NCBI GenBank assembly: GCA_964446385.1
Contig: CAYUOH010000009.1
Coordinates: 21,547-85,546 of the forward strand
Source of the DNA: CAYSRC01 sp964446385
Lineage (GTDB): Bacteria > Bacillota > Clostridia > Oscillospirales > Ruminococcaceae
Direction: 5' to 3'
Length of the DNA stretch: 64,000 nt
Below the pieces are notes generated by a model that worked only from the letters and a program-made list of their open reading frames with translations, had not been told where the DNA came from and searched no databases. The stretch's first letter is position 1. Every line of letters starts with the position of its first letter. The position numbers and the translations under genes are program-made. Of the stretch, positions 42,728 through 51,852 are shown piece after piece.

Positions 42728-43255
42728 TTATTTGAACTCATTGAAGAATATGGTCTTTTCAAAAGGAAGACGGTTGGTATGGTTGGCGCTGGGCTGTACA
42801 TCGTCGGCAGGGTAGCCCATTATGAGTATAGCGGTTGGCTCAATGTTGTCTGGTAACCGGAATTGTTCTCTAACAGCCTGGGGAATGAAATACATTACCC
42901 AGGTCGTTCCGATGCCAAGACTCTGAGCCTCAAGCATCATGTGAGTAGTAACGATAGCGGCGTCAATATCTCCGCTGGATTTTCCGTCATAGGGACGTAC
43001 CCATGACGTGTCTTTATCGTGGCATACTATCATGGCGGCAGTACTGTTATAGTGGCTTGTGGTGCATTTGCGAAGAAGATCCAAAGATTCCTTGCTGTTG
43101 ACGCAGATAATCCTCTGCGGCTGGTTGTTGTGTGCGGTTGGAGCAAGCTGACCCGCCCGGAGAATTAGATCAATTTTTTCTTTCTCTACGGGTTTATCTG
43201 AAAATTTTCGTACATAATAACGTTCTTGTGCAAGATCAAGAAAATCTTCTGACAT
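42728..43255 (-). CDS. Nitroreductase-family FMN oxidoreductase
   Basis: A 175-residue flavoprotein. It shows the FMN-binding start ERYYVRKFSDKPV, APTAHNNQPQRIICV, and the C-terminal IMGYPADDVQPS and HTNRLPFEKTIF typical of small NAD(P)H-dependent nitroreductases in anaerobes. An AGGAGG-like site precedes the ATG. The physiological substrate is unknown. It is monocistronic and convergent with the deacylase unit. Confidence 0.9.
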   Translation of the reverse strand: MSEDFLDLAQERYYVRKFSDKPVEKEKIDLILRAGQLAPTAHNNQPQRIICVNSKESLDLLRKCTTSHYNSTAAMIVCHDKDTSWVRPYDGKSSGDIDAAIVTTHMMLEAQSLGIGTTWVMYFIPQAVREQFRLPDNIEPTAILIMGYPADDVQPSANHTNRLPFEKTIFFNEFK

Positions 43256-43606
43256 GTTTTTATCCTCCGTAATCGAGTAATACTATTTAATAATATAGAT
43301 CGTATCATAATATTCGATGAAATCAAGCTAAATATCAAAATAGTTAGCACATATTTACTAAATATTAGTAGAGACAGGGAGTTGAAATAATCATGGAACT
43401 TACTGACATAACAAATAAGAAAAATACGGCAGACAGGGGATAGACAGAATACTTTTATTAATGCCCGAAAATCGCATTTATCTGAATCTGAGATATAAGA
43501 AATACGAATTAATGTCTGTAATGAGGCAAGGAAACAACCTATATCTAGTATATGTCATATATATTGAAAAAAATAAAAAGGATTGCTATAAAGCAATCCT
43601 TTTTAT
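43256..43606. other. Intergenic region with a palindrome
   Basis: AT-rich. A palindrome TACTAA-ATA-TTAGTA at 43356-43370 lies about 100 bases upstream of the nitroreductase start and could be an operator. A minus-strand TTGATT/TACGAT pair with 16-base spacer lies between it and the gene. A short open frame running into the tRNA is not a gene. Nothing else is recognised. Confidence 0.4.
43577..43604 (-). terminator. Terminator after tRNA-Val
   Basis: AAAAGGATTGC-TATAAA-GCAATCCTTTT, three bases beyond the tRNA 3' end on the minus strand, followed by a T-rich run. Confidence 0.88.
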
Positions 43607-43683
43607 TGGTGGGGGCAACAGGGCTCGAACCTGCGACCTCCTGCGTGTGAAGCAGGCGCTCTGACCAGCTGAGCTATGCTCCC
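43607..43683 (-). tRNA. tRNA-Val (anticodon CAC)
   Basis: The minus strand folds into a complete cloverleaf: acceptor GGGAGCA, D arm GCTC/GAGC, anticodon stem CCTGC/GCAGG with loop TTCACAC (anticodon CAC, reading GUG), T arm with loop TTCGAGC, and an encoded CCA end. The acceptor 3' strand reads TGCCCCC, so position 4-69 is an A.C mismatch, which is unusual. The other six acceptor pairs are intact. Confidence 0.93.
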
Positions 43684-43697
43684 GAAGGTTGCACTTT

Positions 43698-43726
43698 AAT
43701 TTACATTATTTACATTCATTTGTCAA
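43698..43726 (-). promoter_or_regulatory. Putative tRNA-Val promoter
   Basis: A perfect TTGACA, 17-base spacer and TAAATT on the minus strand, with the -10 box 14 bases upstream of the tRNA 5' end. Confidence 0.65.
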
Positions 43727-43788
43727 ATTATACTGAAAGAGCAGTTGATTAATGCCGGTGGAAGTAATATAATAAAGATACGCTATTA

Positions 43789-43808
43789 CGCTAAATAAAA
43801 ATTTAGCG
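43789..43808. repeat. Small perfect inverted repeat upstream of the recombinase gene
   Basis: CGCTAAAT-AAAA-ATTTAGCG, an 8-base perfect stem 150 bases before the recombinase start. It may be an operator, a recombinase site or a weak hairpin. No second copy was noticed. Confidence 0.35.
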
Positions 43809-43957
43809 AAATAGAAAGGACCGAAAACCCGGTATAACCGTCAGTCGTTCTTATTCTTATGTTTTTGTCGCTAATGATTTACTTACGAATTTTCGTATCT
43901 TTTCTGTGATATTTTATCAATGGATTATTATCTTGTTTTTAATGAAAGGTCAGTTAT

Positions 43958-44923
43958 ATGATGAATTATTCTGATTGTCCTTTTGCATTATCCGAATTTT
44001 TGTTTTACATGGAAACAATAAAAAATATGTCTCCCAGAACCATTAACGGCTATTACATCGATCTACGTCTTTTCCTGAAGTTTATGAAGCTTCATCGCGG
44101 AATGATTTCTTCTGATGTAGAATTCGATAAAATTCCGATATCTGATATTTCCTATGATTTTCTTGATTCAGTTAATACTATGGATATTTATGAATATCTT
44201 CATTTTATTATGAATAATCGGAATAATTCTCCGGCTTCCCGTTCACGGAAAATTTCCTCGTTGAGGTCATTTTATAAATATTTAACTGTAAAATCCCATA
44301 AAATTACTAATGATCCGGTCAAGGACATCGAAGTACCGTCACTTAAAAAATCACTTCCGAAGTTCCTTACATTAAATGAAAGTTTAAATCTTCTCAATAT
44401 AATATCCGGTGAATACCAGCTTCGCGATTATTGCATTATTACTCTGTTTTTGAACTGCGGTATGCGTCTTGCGGAGCTTGTTGGTATCAACTGCAATGAT
44501 ATCTCTGAGGATTCCATACGCGTTGTCGGAAAAGGTAATAAGGAACGTATAGTATACCTCAACGAGGCATGTCTGGACGCAATCGAAAAGTATTCATCAT
44601 TCCGTTCCGAAATGCTGGGAGAAAAACGTGAGGATGCTTTCTTTATCTCCAAGCGCGGAAACCGTATTACTCCGCGCCGTGTGGAGCAGATTGTTAATGA
44701 AAATCTTGCAAAGTCGGGTCTTGACGGTCGCGGGTTTTCTCCGCACAAACTTCGTCATACAGCCGCTACGCTTATGTACCGGTACGGTAATGTGGATATG
44801 CTTGCATTAAAGGAAATCCTCGGTCATGAGCATGTGTCAACCACCGAAATATACACTCATATTTCCGATGAACAGTTAAAAAAAGCAGCAGAGGCTTCCC
44901 CGCTGGCTTTTGTCAAAAAATGA
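43958..44923 (+). CDS. XerC/XerD-type tyrosine recombinase
   Basis: Site-specific recombinase of 321 residues. The N-terminal SAM-like DNA-binding domain (FLFYMETIKNMSPRTINGY) is followed by a catalytic domain with all key residues visible: Arg in NCGMRLAELVG, Lys in GKGNKERIV, HKLRHTAATLM, GHEHVSTTEIYTH with the tyrosine nucleophile. No phage or ICE cargo lies beside it, so a chromosome-dimer-resolution Xer role is more likely than an element integrase. Its closeness to tRNA-Val leaves the second option open. Two ATG codons (43958, 43961) are equally good starts. Confidence 0.9.
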   Translation: MMNYSDCPFALSEFLFYMETIKNMSPRTINGYYIDLRLFLKFMKLHRGMISSDVEFDKIPISDISYDFLDSVNTMDIYEYLHFIMNNRNNSPASRSRKISSLRSFYKYLTVKSHKITNDPVKDIEVPSLKKSLPKFLTLNESLNLLNIISGEYQLRDYCIITLFLNCGMRLAELVGINCNDISEDSIRVVGKGNKERIVYLNEACLDAIEKYSSFRSEMLGEKREDAFFISKRGNRITPRRVEQIVNENLAKSGLDGRGFSPHKLRHTAATLMYRYGNVDMLALKEILGHEHVSTTEIYTHISDEQLKKAAEASPLAFVKK

Positions 44924-44934
44924 GAATGATTATA

Positions 44935-45678
44935 TTAATAACATGCTACCGGAATAATTCCGCCAATATCTACAAGCGGACCGTCTGAAAGTTCTATAAT
45001 TTTCTTACCGTATTTATCACAAAATTTTGTGATTTCATTTCCAAATTCGTGATTATTAAGACTTCCTGTAAATACAATCCGGTCAGGCCCCAGCATGCCG
45101 CAACAACCGCCGAAAAATCCCTCTTTAAAGCCTTCAAGGACTATACTCCCCTTCTTGATTAAAAGACAGTCCAGGCCTGTTTTTAGGGCGGATTTATATA
45201 TGCCTTCATCACTTGTTATAACTGCGTTTTTGGAAATAGCGGCTGTGCTGCATCTGGTGTAACCCTGTTTTACATACAGAGGTTTATATAAAGACAAATC
45301 AAGTCTTGAAATGTTCTTTTTAAGACCTATGGCATAACCGTTAAGCAACAGAATATTTAACACCGCGTCATCGGGATAACTGTTCCCAAGATGCGGTGTT
45401 TTTTTGATATTCACTTCAAAAAGGACCGATAACTGTGCACAGTAGTAGTCAAATAGATTTTCGGGAACAAAAAACTCACCGGGAGCGGTCTGAAGCAGCT
45501 GCATGTCTGCGTGACAGCACAGACTGTACGGCAGATCCGGGTTTTCCGGTGCAAAAACAGTATTGATTCCGAGATCTTTGAGCTTGTGGGCAATTTCGGG
45601 ATACAAACCGCTTATTACCACGTGGCTGACAGGAGTTTCCGGAAGATTTGAAGTAATCAGAGATCGAAATTTACTCAT
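44935..45678 (-). CDS. Conserved protein, possibly DUF6873/GME-fold family
   Basis: A 247-residue cytosolic protein with no signal peptide. Recognisable features are YSLCCHADMQLLQ, QGYTRCSTAAIS, a segment AVITSDEGIYKSAL, and GFKEGFFGGCCGMLGPDRIVFTG. The repeated beta-strand/turn pattern and these motifs recall proteins annotated as DUF6873, related in fold to arginine/glycine amidinotransferases, but I cannot verify this. The cysteine in GGCCG could be catalytic. Its start overlaps the radA end by eight bases, so it is the last gene of the long minus-strand unit. No reaction is assigned. Confidence 0.55.
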   Translation of the reverse strand: MSKFRSLITSNLPETPVSHVVISGLYPEIAHKLKDLGINTVFAPENPDLPYSLCCHADMQLLQTAPGEFFVPENLFDYYCAQLSVLFEVNIKKTPHLGNSYPDDAVLNILLLNGYAIGLKKNISRLDLSLYKPLYVKQGYTRCSTAAISKNAVITSDEGIYKSALKTGLDCLLIKKGSIVLEGFKEGFFGGCCGMLGPDRIVFTGSLNNHEFGNEITKFCDKYGKKIIELSDGPLVDIGGIIPVACY

Positions 45679-47044
45679 TTTTCTGAAGGAATTTTCCCAA
45701 TTCTTTTACGTTGGAAACGCCGTTTATTTCAATAGTATAGCCTTTTGATATTTTAGACAGGCAAGATTTGGGAATGACACAGGAAGAAAACCCAAGCCTT
45801 TGTGCTTCGGCAATACGCAGGTCTATATTTGCTACTGATCTTACTTCTCCAACGAGGCCGACTTCGCCGAAAGCGATAAGTCTTTGCGGTACCGGTCTAT
45901 CAAGAACTGCCGAAATCAGAGCGAGACAAACCGCAGTATCCACAGACGGATCATTAAGCATAATACCACCCACTGCGTTAAGGTATACGTCCATACTGGA
46001 ATAATAGTATCCCGCACGCTTCTCAAGAACAGCAAGCAGAAGGTTAACCCTGTTGTAGTCAAAACCGCTGGAGGTACGTCTGGCTGTTCCGAAGGCAGTC
46101 TTTGTTGCCAGGGCTTGAATCTCCGCCATAATGGGCCGTGAGCCTTCCATAATGCACGTAATACAACTTCCTGGAGAATCTGAATCGTGACCCTCAAGCA
46201 TAACCATGCTGGGATTGTCAACACAAACCAGACCGTTTCCGGTCATATCGAACATTCCGATTTCATTTGTGGATCCGAATCTGTTTTTAGCAGCGCGTAG
46301 AATACGATAGCTCAAAAATCTGTCGCCTTCGAAATAAAGGACAGTATCTACGATATGTTCTACTATTTTCGGACCGGCAATTGCACCGTCCTTGTTGACA
46401 TGGCCAACAATAAACACTGGTATTTCTATGGATTTTGCCATCCTCATAAGAGCCGAAGTGCATTCTCTTACCTGGGTTACGCTTCCCGGTGAAGATGATA
46501 CACCATCAAGCTGCATGGTCTGTATGGAATCGATAACAACAAGGTCGGGAAGATTTGAGTTTACAGAAGTTATTATTGAATCAATATCGGTTTCGCAGAT
46601 TATGGATATGCTGTATGAATTGACGCCAAGGCGGTCGGCCCTGAGTTTTATCTGATGGGCGGATTCTTCTCCGGAGAAGTACATTACGCTGGCGCTGCTG
46701 GCAACCTTTCCGCACATCTGAAGAAGCAGAGTAGATTTACCTGCTCCCGGTTCTCCGCCGATCAGAACCACTGATCCTTTAACAATACCGCCGCCCAGTA
46801 CCCGGTCCAGTTCGGTGATACCGGTGGTATATCTTTGCTCATGCTCAAACTGAATTTCGTCCAGACTGCTAATTTTGACAGCGTGACCGCTGTTAGCCCG
46901 TGAATTGATACCGGAACTCTTTTTTTTATCGGAGATGATTTCTTCGGCCAATGTGTTCCACTCGCCGCAGTTTGGACATCTTCCGAACCATTTAGAGCAC
47001 TGGCTGCCGCACTCAGAACAGGTATAAATGCTTTTTACACCGGC
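45671..47044 (-). CDS. radA: DNA repair protein RadA (Sms)
   Basis: RecA-like branch-migration helicase acting in recombinational repair. It has the N-terminal zinc finger CSECGSQCSKWFGRCPNCG, Walker A GGEPGAGKST, the RadA-specific KNRFGSTNEIG and a C-terminal Lon-protease-like domain (GEVGLVGEVRSV). The start at 47044 was chosen because the zinc finger normally begins within about ten residues of the N-terminus; an upstream in-frame codon lies inside recN. It follows recN after four bases. Confidence 0.96.
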   Translation of the reverse strand, partial: AGVKSIYTCSECGSQCSKWFGRCPNCGEWNTLAEEIISDKKKSSGINSRANSGHAVKISSLDEIQFEHEQRYTTGITELDRVLGGGIVKGSVVLIGGEPGAGKSTLLLQMCGKVASSASVMYFSGEESAHQIKLRADRLGVNSYSISIICETDIDSIITSVNSNLPDLVVIDSIQTMQLDGVSSSPGSVTQVRECTSALMRMAKSIEIPVFIVGHVNKDGAIAGPKIVEHIVDTVLYFEGDRFLSYRILRAAKNRFGSTNEIGMFDMTGNGLVCVDNPSMVMLEGHDSDSPGSCITCIMEGSRPIMAEIQALATKTAFGTARRTSSGFDYNRVNLLLAVLEKRAGYYYSSMDVYLNAVGGIMLNDPSVDTAVCLALISAVLDRPVPQRLIAFGEVGLVGEVRSVANIDLRIAEAQRLGFSSCVIPKSCLSKISKGYTIEINGVSNVKELGKFLQKNE

Positions 47045-47048
47045 CATT

Positions 47049-48728
47049 CTACATATCTCGCTTTCTCTGTGCGGCAAGCCTTAACATTTCCCCGGAGTTG
47101 TCAAGCGAAATCGCTGTGACGTTGTCACCGGAAATAATGCGGGCGAGCTCTGCTTTTCTCTCTTCGTCAGAAAGGACATTTACCTCTGTGAATGTACGGT
47201 TGTCATGAACGTTTTTGCTTACAAAAAGATGACAGTCGGCATATGCAGCAATCTGGGCCGAATGCGTGACGCAGATTGTCTGGCGGTTATGGGAGGACTG
47301 ATACAGTTTCTGTCCGATTTTATCTGAAGAACTGCCGCTGATACCTGTATCGATTTCATCAAATATCAGAGTGTCGATATCATCCTTGTCTGCAAGGGCA
47401 TTTTTGATGGCAAGCATAATACGGGAAAGCTCTCCCCCGGAGGCAACTTTTGCCAGAGGTTTGGGTTCCTCTCCGACGTTTGTGACTACGAAAAATTCTA
47501 TGCGGTCTATTCCCTGCCTGGTAAGTGATGTTTCGGTGCGGTTGATTATAAAACTGACCTGCTCCATGTTCAGAAATGACAGCTCATTCTGGATTTCTCC
47601 GGAGAACGAGTCGAAAACAGCCTGGCGCGCGGAAGAAAGTTCTGTAGCAAATTCAAGGGATTCGGCAAGCTTAGCCTTGTATTTCTTTTTTAGAAGTTCC
47701 AGTTGTTCGTCGGCGCTCTGAATGGAATTGTATTTATTGGTGGAATCATCAAGGAATTCGTGTATTTCCTCAATTGTGCTCCCGTATTTTTTTTTCAGGC
47801 GATATATGAGGTCCAGGCGTTCCTCTATTGTTTCAAGGTCGTTTCCGTTATCGGAAAGGTCATCCAGCAAATCAGATATTCCGGAGGAAATATCGTTGAT
47901 TCCGTAATAAAGGTCGTTGAATCTCTCTGCCAGTTCTCGGTATTCAGGTGAGAGGCCGGAAATGGAATCAAGAAGGCCTATCGCGTTATACAGCCTGTCC
48001 AGAGCGCCGGTTTCTTCATCGGAGGAATTAAGGCATTCAAGAACTCCCATCAAAGAATGGTTGATTTTCTCGGAGTTTTTGAGTACTTCTCTTCTGTTGC
48101 TCAGTTCATCGTCTTCACCGGGGGTCAGGTTTGCGGCGGATATTTCATTAATCTGGTAGGAAAGCAGATCAATCATACGTTCCTTTTCAGATTCTTCGAA
48201 AGAAAGACCGTCAATCTGCCTTTTCAGGTCCAGTAGAGCGTCATAGTTGTCGGAAGCTTTCTGAACCATATCCTGAAGAGAAGCGTATATGTCCAAAATG
48301 GCGATGTGCTTTTCGGGGTTCATCAGATCCTGATTGTCATGCTGACCGTGAATGTTTATTAGACTGGAACATATATCACGTACGGTCTGCGCGGAAGCGG
48401 GTTTCCCGTTTATCCTACAGATACTCTTCCCGTCGACTGTAATCTCTCGGTGAAGAATAAGTTGGTCTTCCTCAGGGTACCCCTGCTCCGAAAGACGTGC
48501 GGAGGTACCGGTGCCGACATTGTAGAATACTGCCCAGATTACGGCTCTTTCAGCACCTGTCCTTACGATATCCTTGGAGGTGCGGTTGCCTAAAATTGCG
48601 TTTATGGAATCGATCAGAATAGATTTTCCTGCACCGGTTTCACCAGTCAGGACATTGAAACCCTTTTCAAGTGAAATTGCTGCCTTCTCGATAACGGCAA
48701 CATTTTCAATGTTCAGTTCGGAAAGCAT
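47049..48728 (-). CDS. recN: DNA repair protein RecN
   Basis: SMC-like ATPase that acts early at double-strand breaks. The 559-residue protein shows Walker A TGETGAGKSILIDSI, INIHGQHDNQDLMN, a central coiled coil, and the C-terminal signature ASGGELSRIMLAIK and LIFDEIDTGISG. It lies twelve bases after argR, the usual Firmicutes neighbour. Downstream, where spore-formers carry spoIVB and spo0A, radA follows instead. Confidence 0.97.
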   Translation of the reverse strand: MLSELNIENVAVIEKAAISLEKGFNVLTGETGAGKSILIDSINAILGNRTSKDIVRTGAERAVIWAVFYNVGTGTSARLSEQGYPEEDQLILHREITVDGKSICRINGKPASAQTVRDICSSLINIHGQHDNQDLMNPEKHIAILDIYASLQDMVQKASDNYDALLDLKRQIDGLSFEESEKERMIDLLSYQINEISAANLTPGEDDELSNRREVLKNSEKINHSLMGVLECLNSSDEETGALDRLYNAIGLLDSISGLSPEYRELAERFNDLYYGINDISSGISDLLDDLSDNGNDLETIEERLDLIYRLKKKYGSTIEEIHEFLDDSTNKYNSIQSADEQLELLKKKYKAKLAESLEFATELSSARQAVFDSFSGEIQNELSFLNMEQVSFIINRTETSLTRQGIDRIEFFVVTNVGEEPKPLAKVASGGELSRIMLAIKNALADKDDIDTLIFDEIDTGISGSSSDKIGQKLYQSSHNRQTICVTHSAQIAAYADCHLFVSKNVHDNRTFTEVNVLSDEERKAELARIISGDNVTAISLDNSGEMLRLAAQRKRDM

Positions 48729-48740
48729 TTAATTTACCTC

Positions 48741-49184
48741 TCAGTAAATAAGTGAAATGGTTTCGGAAAGTTTCAGAGCCTTTGTGTTGTCTTCTGTGGC
48801 AATAAAAATGGTATTATCACCCGCAATTGAGCCTACCATCTCGGGAAGTTCCATCGCGTCCAGAGCTTCGCATACGGCGTTACCCATACCGGAGTTGCAT
48901 TTAATAACAATTATATTCCCGGCGGTCTTGATTTCAACTATAGCATGACGTAGCAGTATTACGGTGTGAGCGTCACCAGTGTTGTCGTCATTGTTGAAGG
49001 TGTAGTATCTGCCACCGGCTGAGTCACTTTTTTTAACAAGATTCAACCTTTTTATATCTCGGGATACGGTTGCCTGTGTAGTGGCAACGCCGGCCTGTTC
49101 CAGCAGGGCCATCAGTTCCTCCTGGGTGGAAATCTTGTTGTTGTTTACAAGTTCAGTAATAAACTGGAGGCGGTTGTTTTTCAT
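48741..49184 (-). CDS. argR: Arginine repressor ArgR
   Basis: Arginine-responsive transcription factor of 147 residues. The N-terminal winged helix contains LVNNNKISTQEELMALLEQ and ATTQATVSRDIKRLNL, and the C-terminal hexamerisation/arginine-binding domain contains NSGMGNAVCEALDAM and IAGDNTIFIAT. It overlaps tlyA by four bases (ATGA). In many Clostridia nadK separates the two; here it is missing. Confidence 0.96.
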   Translation of the reverse strand: MKNNRLQFITELVNNNKISTQEELMALLEQAGVATTQATVSRDIKRLNLVKKSDSAGGRYYTFNNDDNTGDAHTVILLRHAIVEIKTAGNIIVIKCNSGMGNAVCEALDAMELPEMVGSIAGDNTIFIATEDNTKALKLSETISLIY

Positions 49185-49984
49185 ACTTCACCTTTTTTAT
49201 CAAGATTATTGTGTGCTTCTTCAACGACGTCGCCCGGATTTATTTCGCATGGTTCACCGCTTTTTCCTGCGTAAATCAGATATTCGATATTGCCCTCCGG
49301 TCCTTTGATGGGAGAATATGCGAGACCTTTTACTGTAAGTCCGAGTTCCCGGACAACTTCTATGATGTTGTTTATAACATTCAGGTGTACCGTTTTATCT
49401 CGTACAACTCCTTTTTTCCCTACGAATTCACGTCCGGCCTCAAACTGTGGCTTAATAAGGCAGACACATTCGCCGTCCCTTTTCATCAGGGCTGTGACAG
49501 CAGGAAGAATTTTCGAAAGAGAAATAAAAGCTACGTCGACTGAAAAGAAATCCAGCCCGTCGGGGATGCTTTCAGCATTGAGATACCGGGCATTGATACG
49601 CTCCATATTGACAACTCTCGGGTCGTTTCGCAGAGTCCAAGCCAGCTGTCCGTAACCTACGTCGACAGCGTAGATCTTGGATGCTCCGTTTTTTAGCATA
49701 CAGTCGGTAAAACCGCCTGTCGATGCTCCGATATCTGCACAGATTTTACCCGTTAAATCTAGATTATATATCTGAATGGCCTTTTTAAGTTTATATCCGC
49801 CGCGGCTGACGAATTCGTTCTGTTCCTTTATTTCAATATTCGCTTCAGAATCGATTTTAGTGCCGGGTTTATCGATTTTCTCTCCGTTAACGGTAACCAG
49901 TCCGGCCATTATCAGTGTTTTTGCCTTTTCACGGCTATTACACAGACCGCGGTCAGTTATTACAATATCAATTCTGTCTTTCAA
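49181..49984 (-). CDS. tlyA: TlyA-family rRNA 2'-O-methyltransferase
   Basis: Predicted rRNA cytidine 2'-O-methyltransferase of the haemolysin TlyA family. Residues 1-60 form an S4 RNA-binding domain (GLCNSREKAKTLIMAGLVTVNG). An FtsJ/RrmJ-like methyltransferase follows, with the SAM-binding motif ADIGASTGGFTDCML. 267 residues. It overlaps dxs and argR by four bases each. The old haemolysin name does not imply toxicity. Confidence 0.93.
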   Translation of the reverse strand: MKDRIDIVITDRGLCNSREKAKTLIMAGLVTVNGEKIDKPGTKIDSEANIEIKEQNEFVSRGGYKLKKAIQIYNLDLTGKICADIGASTGGFTDCMLKNGASKIYAVDVGYGQLAWTLRNDPRVVNMERINARYLNAESIPDGLDFFSVDVAFISLSKILPAVTALMKRDGECVCLIKPQFEAGREFVGKKGVVRDKTVHLNVINNIIEVVRELGLTVKGLAYSPIKGPEGNIEYLIYAGKSGEPCEINPGDVVEEAHNNLDKKGEV

Positions 49985-51843
49985 CTTATCATTTCCTTAA
50001 AGATTTCGGTTAATGAAATGGAATCCAGTCTGTTGTCACGAAGCTGATCAGCCACCGTTCCAGGGGCGCACTTGTCAGCAGATATGTTTACTGAACTGAA
50101 TAATCCTCCGTAGCCGAGAGCATTTAGTTCGGAAAGGCAGGTTTCTGCGATTCCGCCTGTATAAATACTTTCTTCGGCAAAGAGTACCGCATCCTTTTCT
50201 GACAGGTATTCCGCAAGATCCTTCGAAAAAGGAATGATTCTGTTTATTTTTATTACCTCAACGTCTATTCCATCTGCCTGTATATTATCGGCGGCGGCAA
50301 GACATTCGGCAATTTCTCTGCCGTATGAAACAAGGCAGTATTTCGATTTTTCGTTCAGACTGTTATATTCTTTACCAGTGTACGGAAGCTTCGAAATCGT
50401 GGGATTTTCCGCGCCTCGGGGGTAACGGATGGCTCTGGGATATTCCAGAGGAGCAAGTAGTGCCACAAGAGCCTTTAGCTCAATGTAGTTGCATGGTGAA
50501 TATGTTTCAAAGCATCCTATAGTATTCAACTCGGAAACGTCGTAAATACCCTGATGTGTTTCACCGTCCTCGCCTATCAGTCCTGCCCTGTCTATGCCAA
50601 GAAATACAGACAGTTTTGCAATTGAGATGTCATGAATCAGCTGGTCAAAGCTTCTTTGCAGGAATGTGGAATATACGGCGAAAACAGGCAGAAAACCGCC
50701 TTTAGCAAGGCCTCCGCAGAAGGTTACGGCGTGCTCTTCGGCGATGCCGACGTCAAAGAAACGTTTTGGAAATTTTTTATGAAAATAATTCAGACCGGTG
50801 GCGTATTTCATCGCAGCCGTAACCGCTACTATTCGGCTGTTTTGTTTGCCGGCTTTGAGAAGCGACAAGCCGAATTCATTCGAGAATGAATCGGATGAGG
50901 AAATGTCAGGGTTGTTTCTGTCTAATTCACCGGGTTTTTCCTGTGCAGAAGCAGATATACCGTGATATGCGCCCGGATTGTTTTCTGCGGGAAGGAAACC
51001 TTTTCCCTTTTTTGTGATGATGTGAACTAACAGCGGCCCGTCCATATGCTTTACATTTTCAAAGATGTCAATCATCTGCTGCATGTTATGGCCGTCGATG
51101 GGACCAACATAGTTGAAACCAAGCTCTTCGAAAAGAGTGCCGTTGTAGAGCCACCGCCTCAGATGCGATTTGGATTCGACTATCTGGGTGCTGATATATC
51201 TACCGAAACCGGTTTTGGAAAGACCGGAGGAAATGTTGTTTTTTAGCTTGGAGTATTTGCTCCCGGTGCGAAGCAACATAAGATATCTGGCAAGCGAACC
51301 CACCGTTTTCGATATGGACATAGAATTGTCATTTAGAATCACAACCAGATTCTTGAGCGAGGGATCAATATTATTTATAGCTTCGTATATCATCCCCCCC
51401 CCGAACGAACCGTCTCCCACTACTGCGATAACCTTGGAATCATCGCCTTTTAGCTGTTTGGCACAGGCAAGACCTATAGCGCTTGAGACAGAGGTTGAAG
51501 CATGTCCGGAAATAAATATATCATATTCGCTTTCATCGGGACGAGTGAAGCCACTGATACCGTTGCGAGAACGGAGAGTGTCGAATTCTCCGGCCCTGCC
51601 TGTCAGGATTTTATGTGTGTATGACTGGTGTCCGACGTCGAAAACAAAGCTGTCTTTTGGACAGTCGAATACCTTGTGAAGTGCAACAGTGACTTCAACC
51701 ATGCCTAGATTACTTGCAAGGTGTCCGCCATTTTTCTGTACTACATCAATAAGGCGTGAGCGTATGGAGTAGCACAACTCGTCGAGTTCCGGTACACTCA
51801 GTCTTTTTATATCATCGGGTTTTTTTATAGTGTTCAAATCCAT
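49981..51843 (-). CDS. dxs: 1-deoxy-D-xylulose-5-phosphate synthase
   Basis: Thiamine-diphosphate enzyme that starts the MEP isoprenoid pathway from pyruvate and glyceraldehyde 3-phosphate. The 620-residue protein contains VFDVGHQSYTHKILTGR, the thiamine-diphosphate motif VVGDGSFGGGMIYEAINN, YVGPIDGHN and DVGIAEEHAVTFCGGLA. It lies nine bases after ispA, so the first and prenyl-chain steps of isoprenoid synthesis are adjacent. The cofactor link to the thiT riboswitch 20 kb away is only metabolic. Confidence 0.97.
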   Translation of the reverse strand: MDLNTIKKPDDIKRLSVPELDELCYSIRSRLIDVVQKNGGHLASNLGMVEVTVALHKVFDCPKDSFVFDVGHQSYTHKILTGRAGEFDTLRSRNGISGFTRPDESEYDIFISGHASTSVSSAIGLACAKQLKGDDSKVIAVVGDGSFGGGMIYEAINNIDPSLKNLVVILNDNSMSISKTVGSLARYLMLLRTGSKYSKLKNNISSGLSKTGFGRYISTQIVESKSHLRRWLYNGTLFEELGFNYVGPIDGHNMQQMIDIFENVKHMDGPLLVHIITKKGKGFLPAENNPGAYHGISASAQEKPGELDRNNPDISSSDSFSNEFGLSLLKAGKQNSRIVAVTAAMKYATGLNYFHKKFPKRFFDVGIAEEHAVTFCGGLAKGGFLPVFAVYSTFLQRSFDQLIHDISIAKLSVFLGIDRAGLIGEDGETHQGIYDVSELNTIGCFETYSPCNYIELKALVALLAPLEYPRAIRYPRGAENPTISKLPYTGKEYNSLNEKSKYCLVSYGREIAECLAAADNIQADGIDVEVIKINRIIPFSKDLAEYLSEKDAVLFAEESIYTGGIAETCLSELNALGYGGLFSSVNISADKCAPGTVADQLRDNRLDSISLTEIFKEMIS

Positions 51844-51852
51844 GATTGATTA

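Noticed and set aside
43461..43664. A 67-codon plus-strand frame ending in GGGNRARTCDLLRVKQAL
   Set aside because: Its last third is the complement of tRNA-Val, a well-known false protein, and it also crosses the tRNA terminator.
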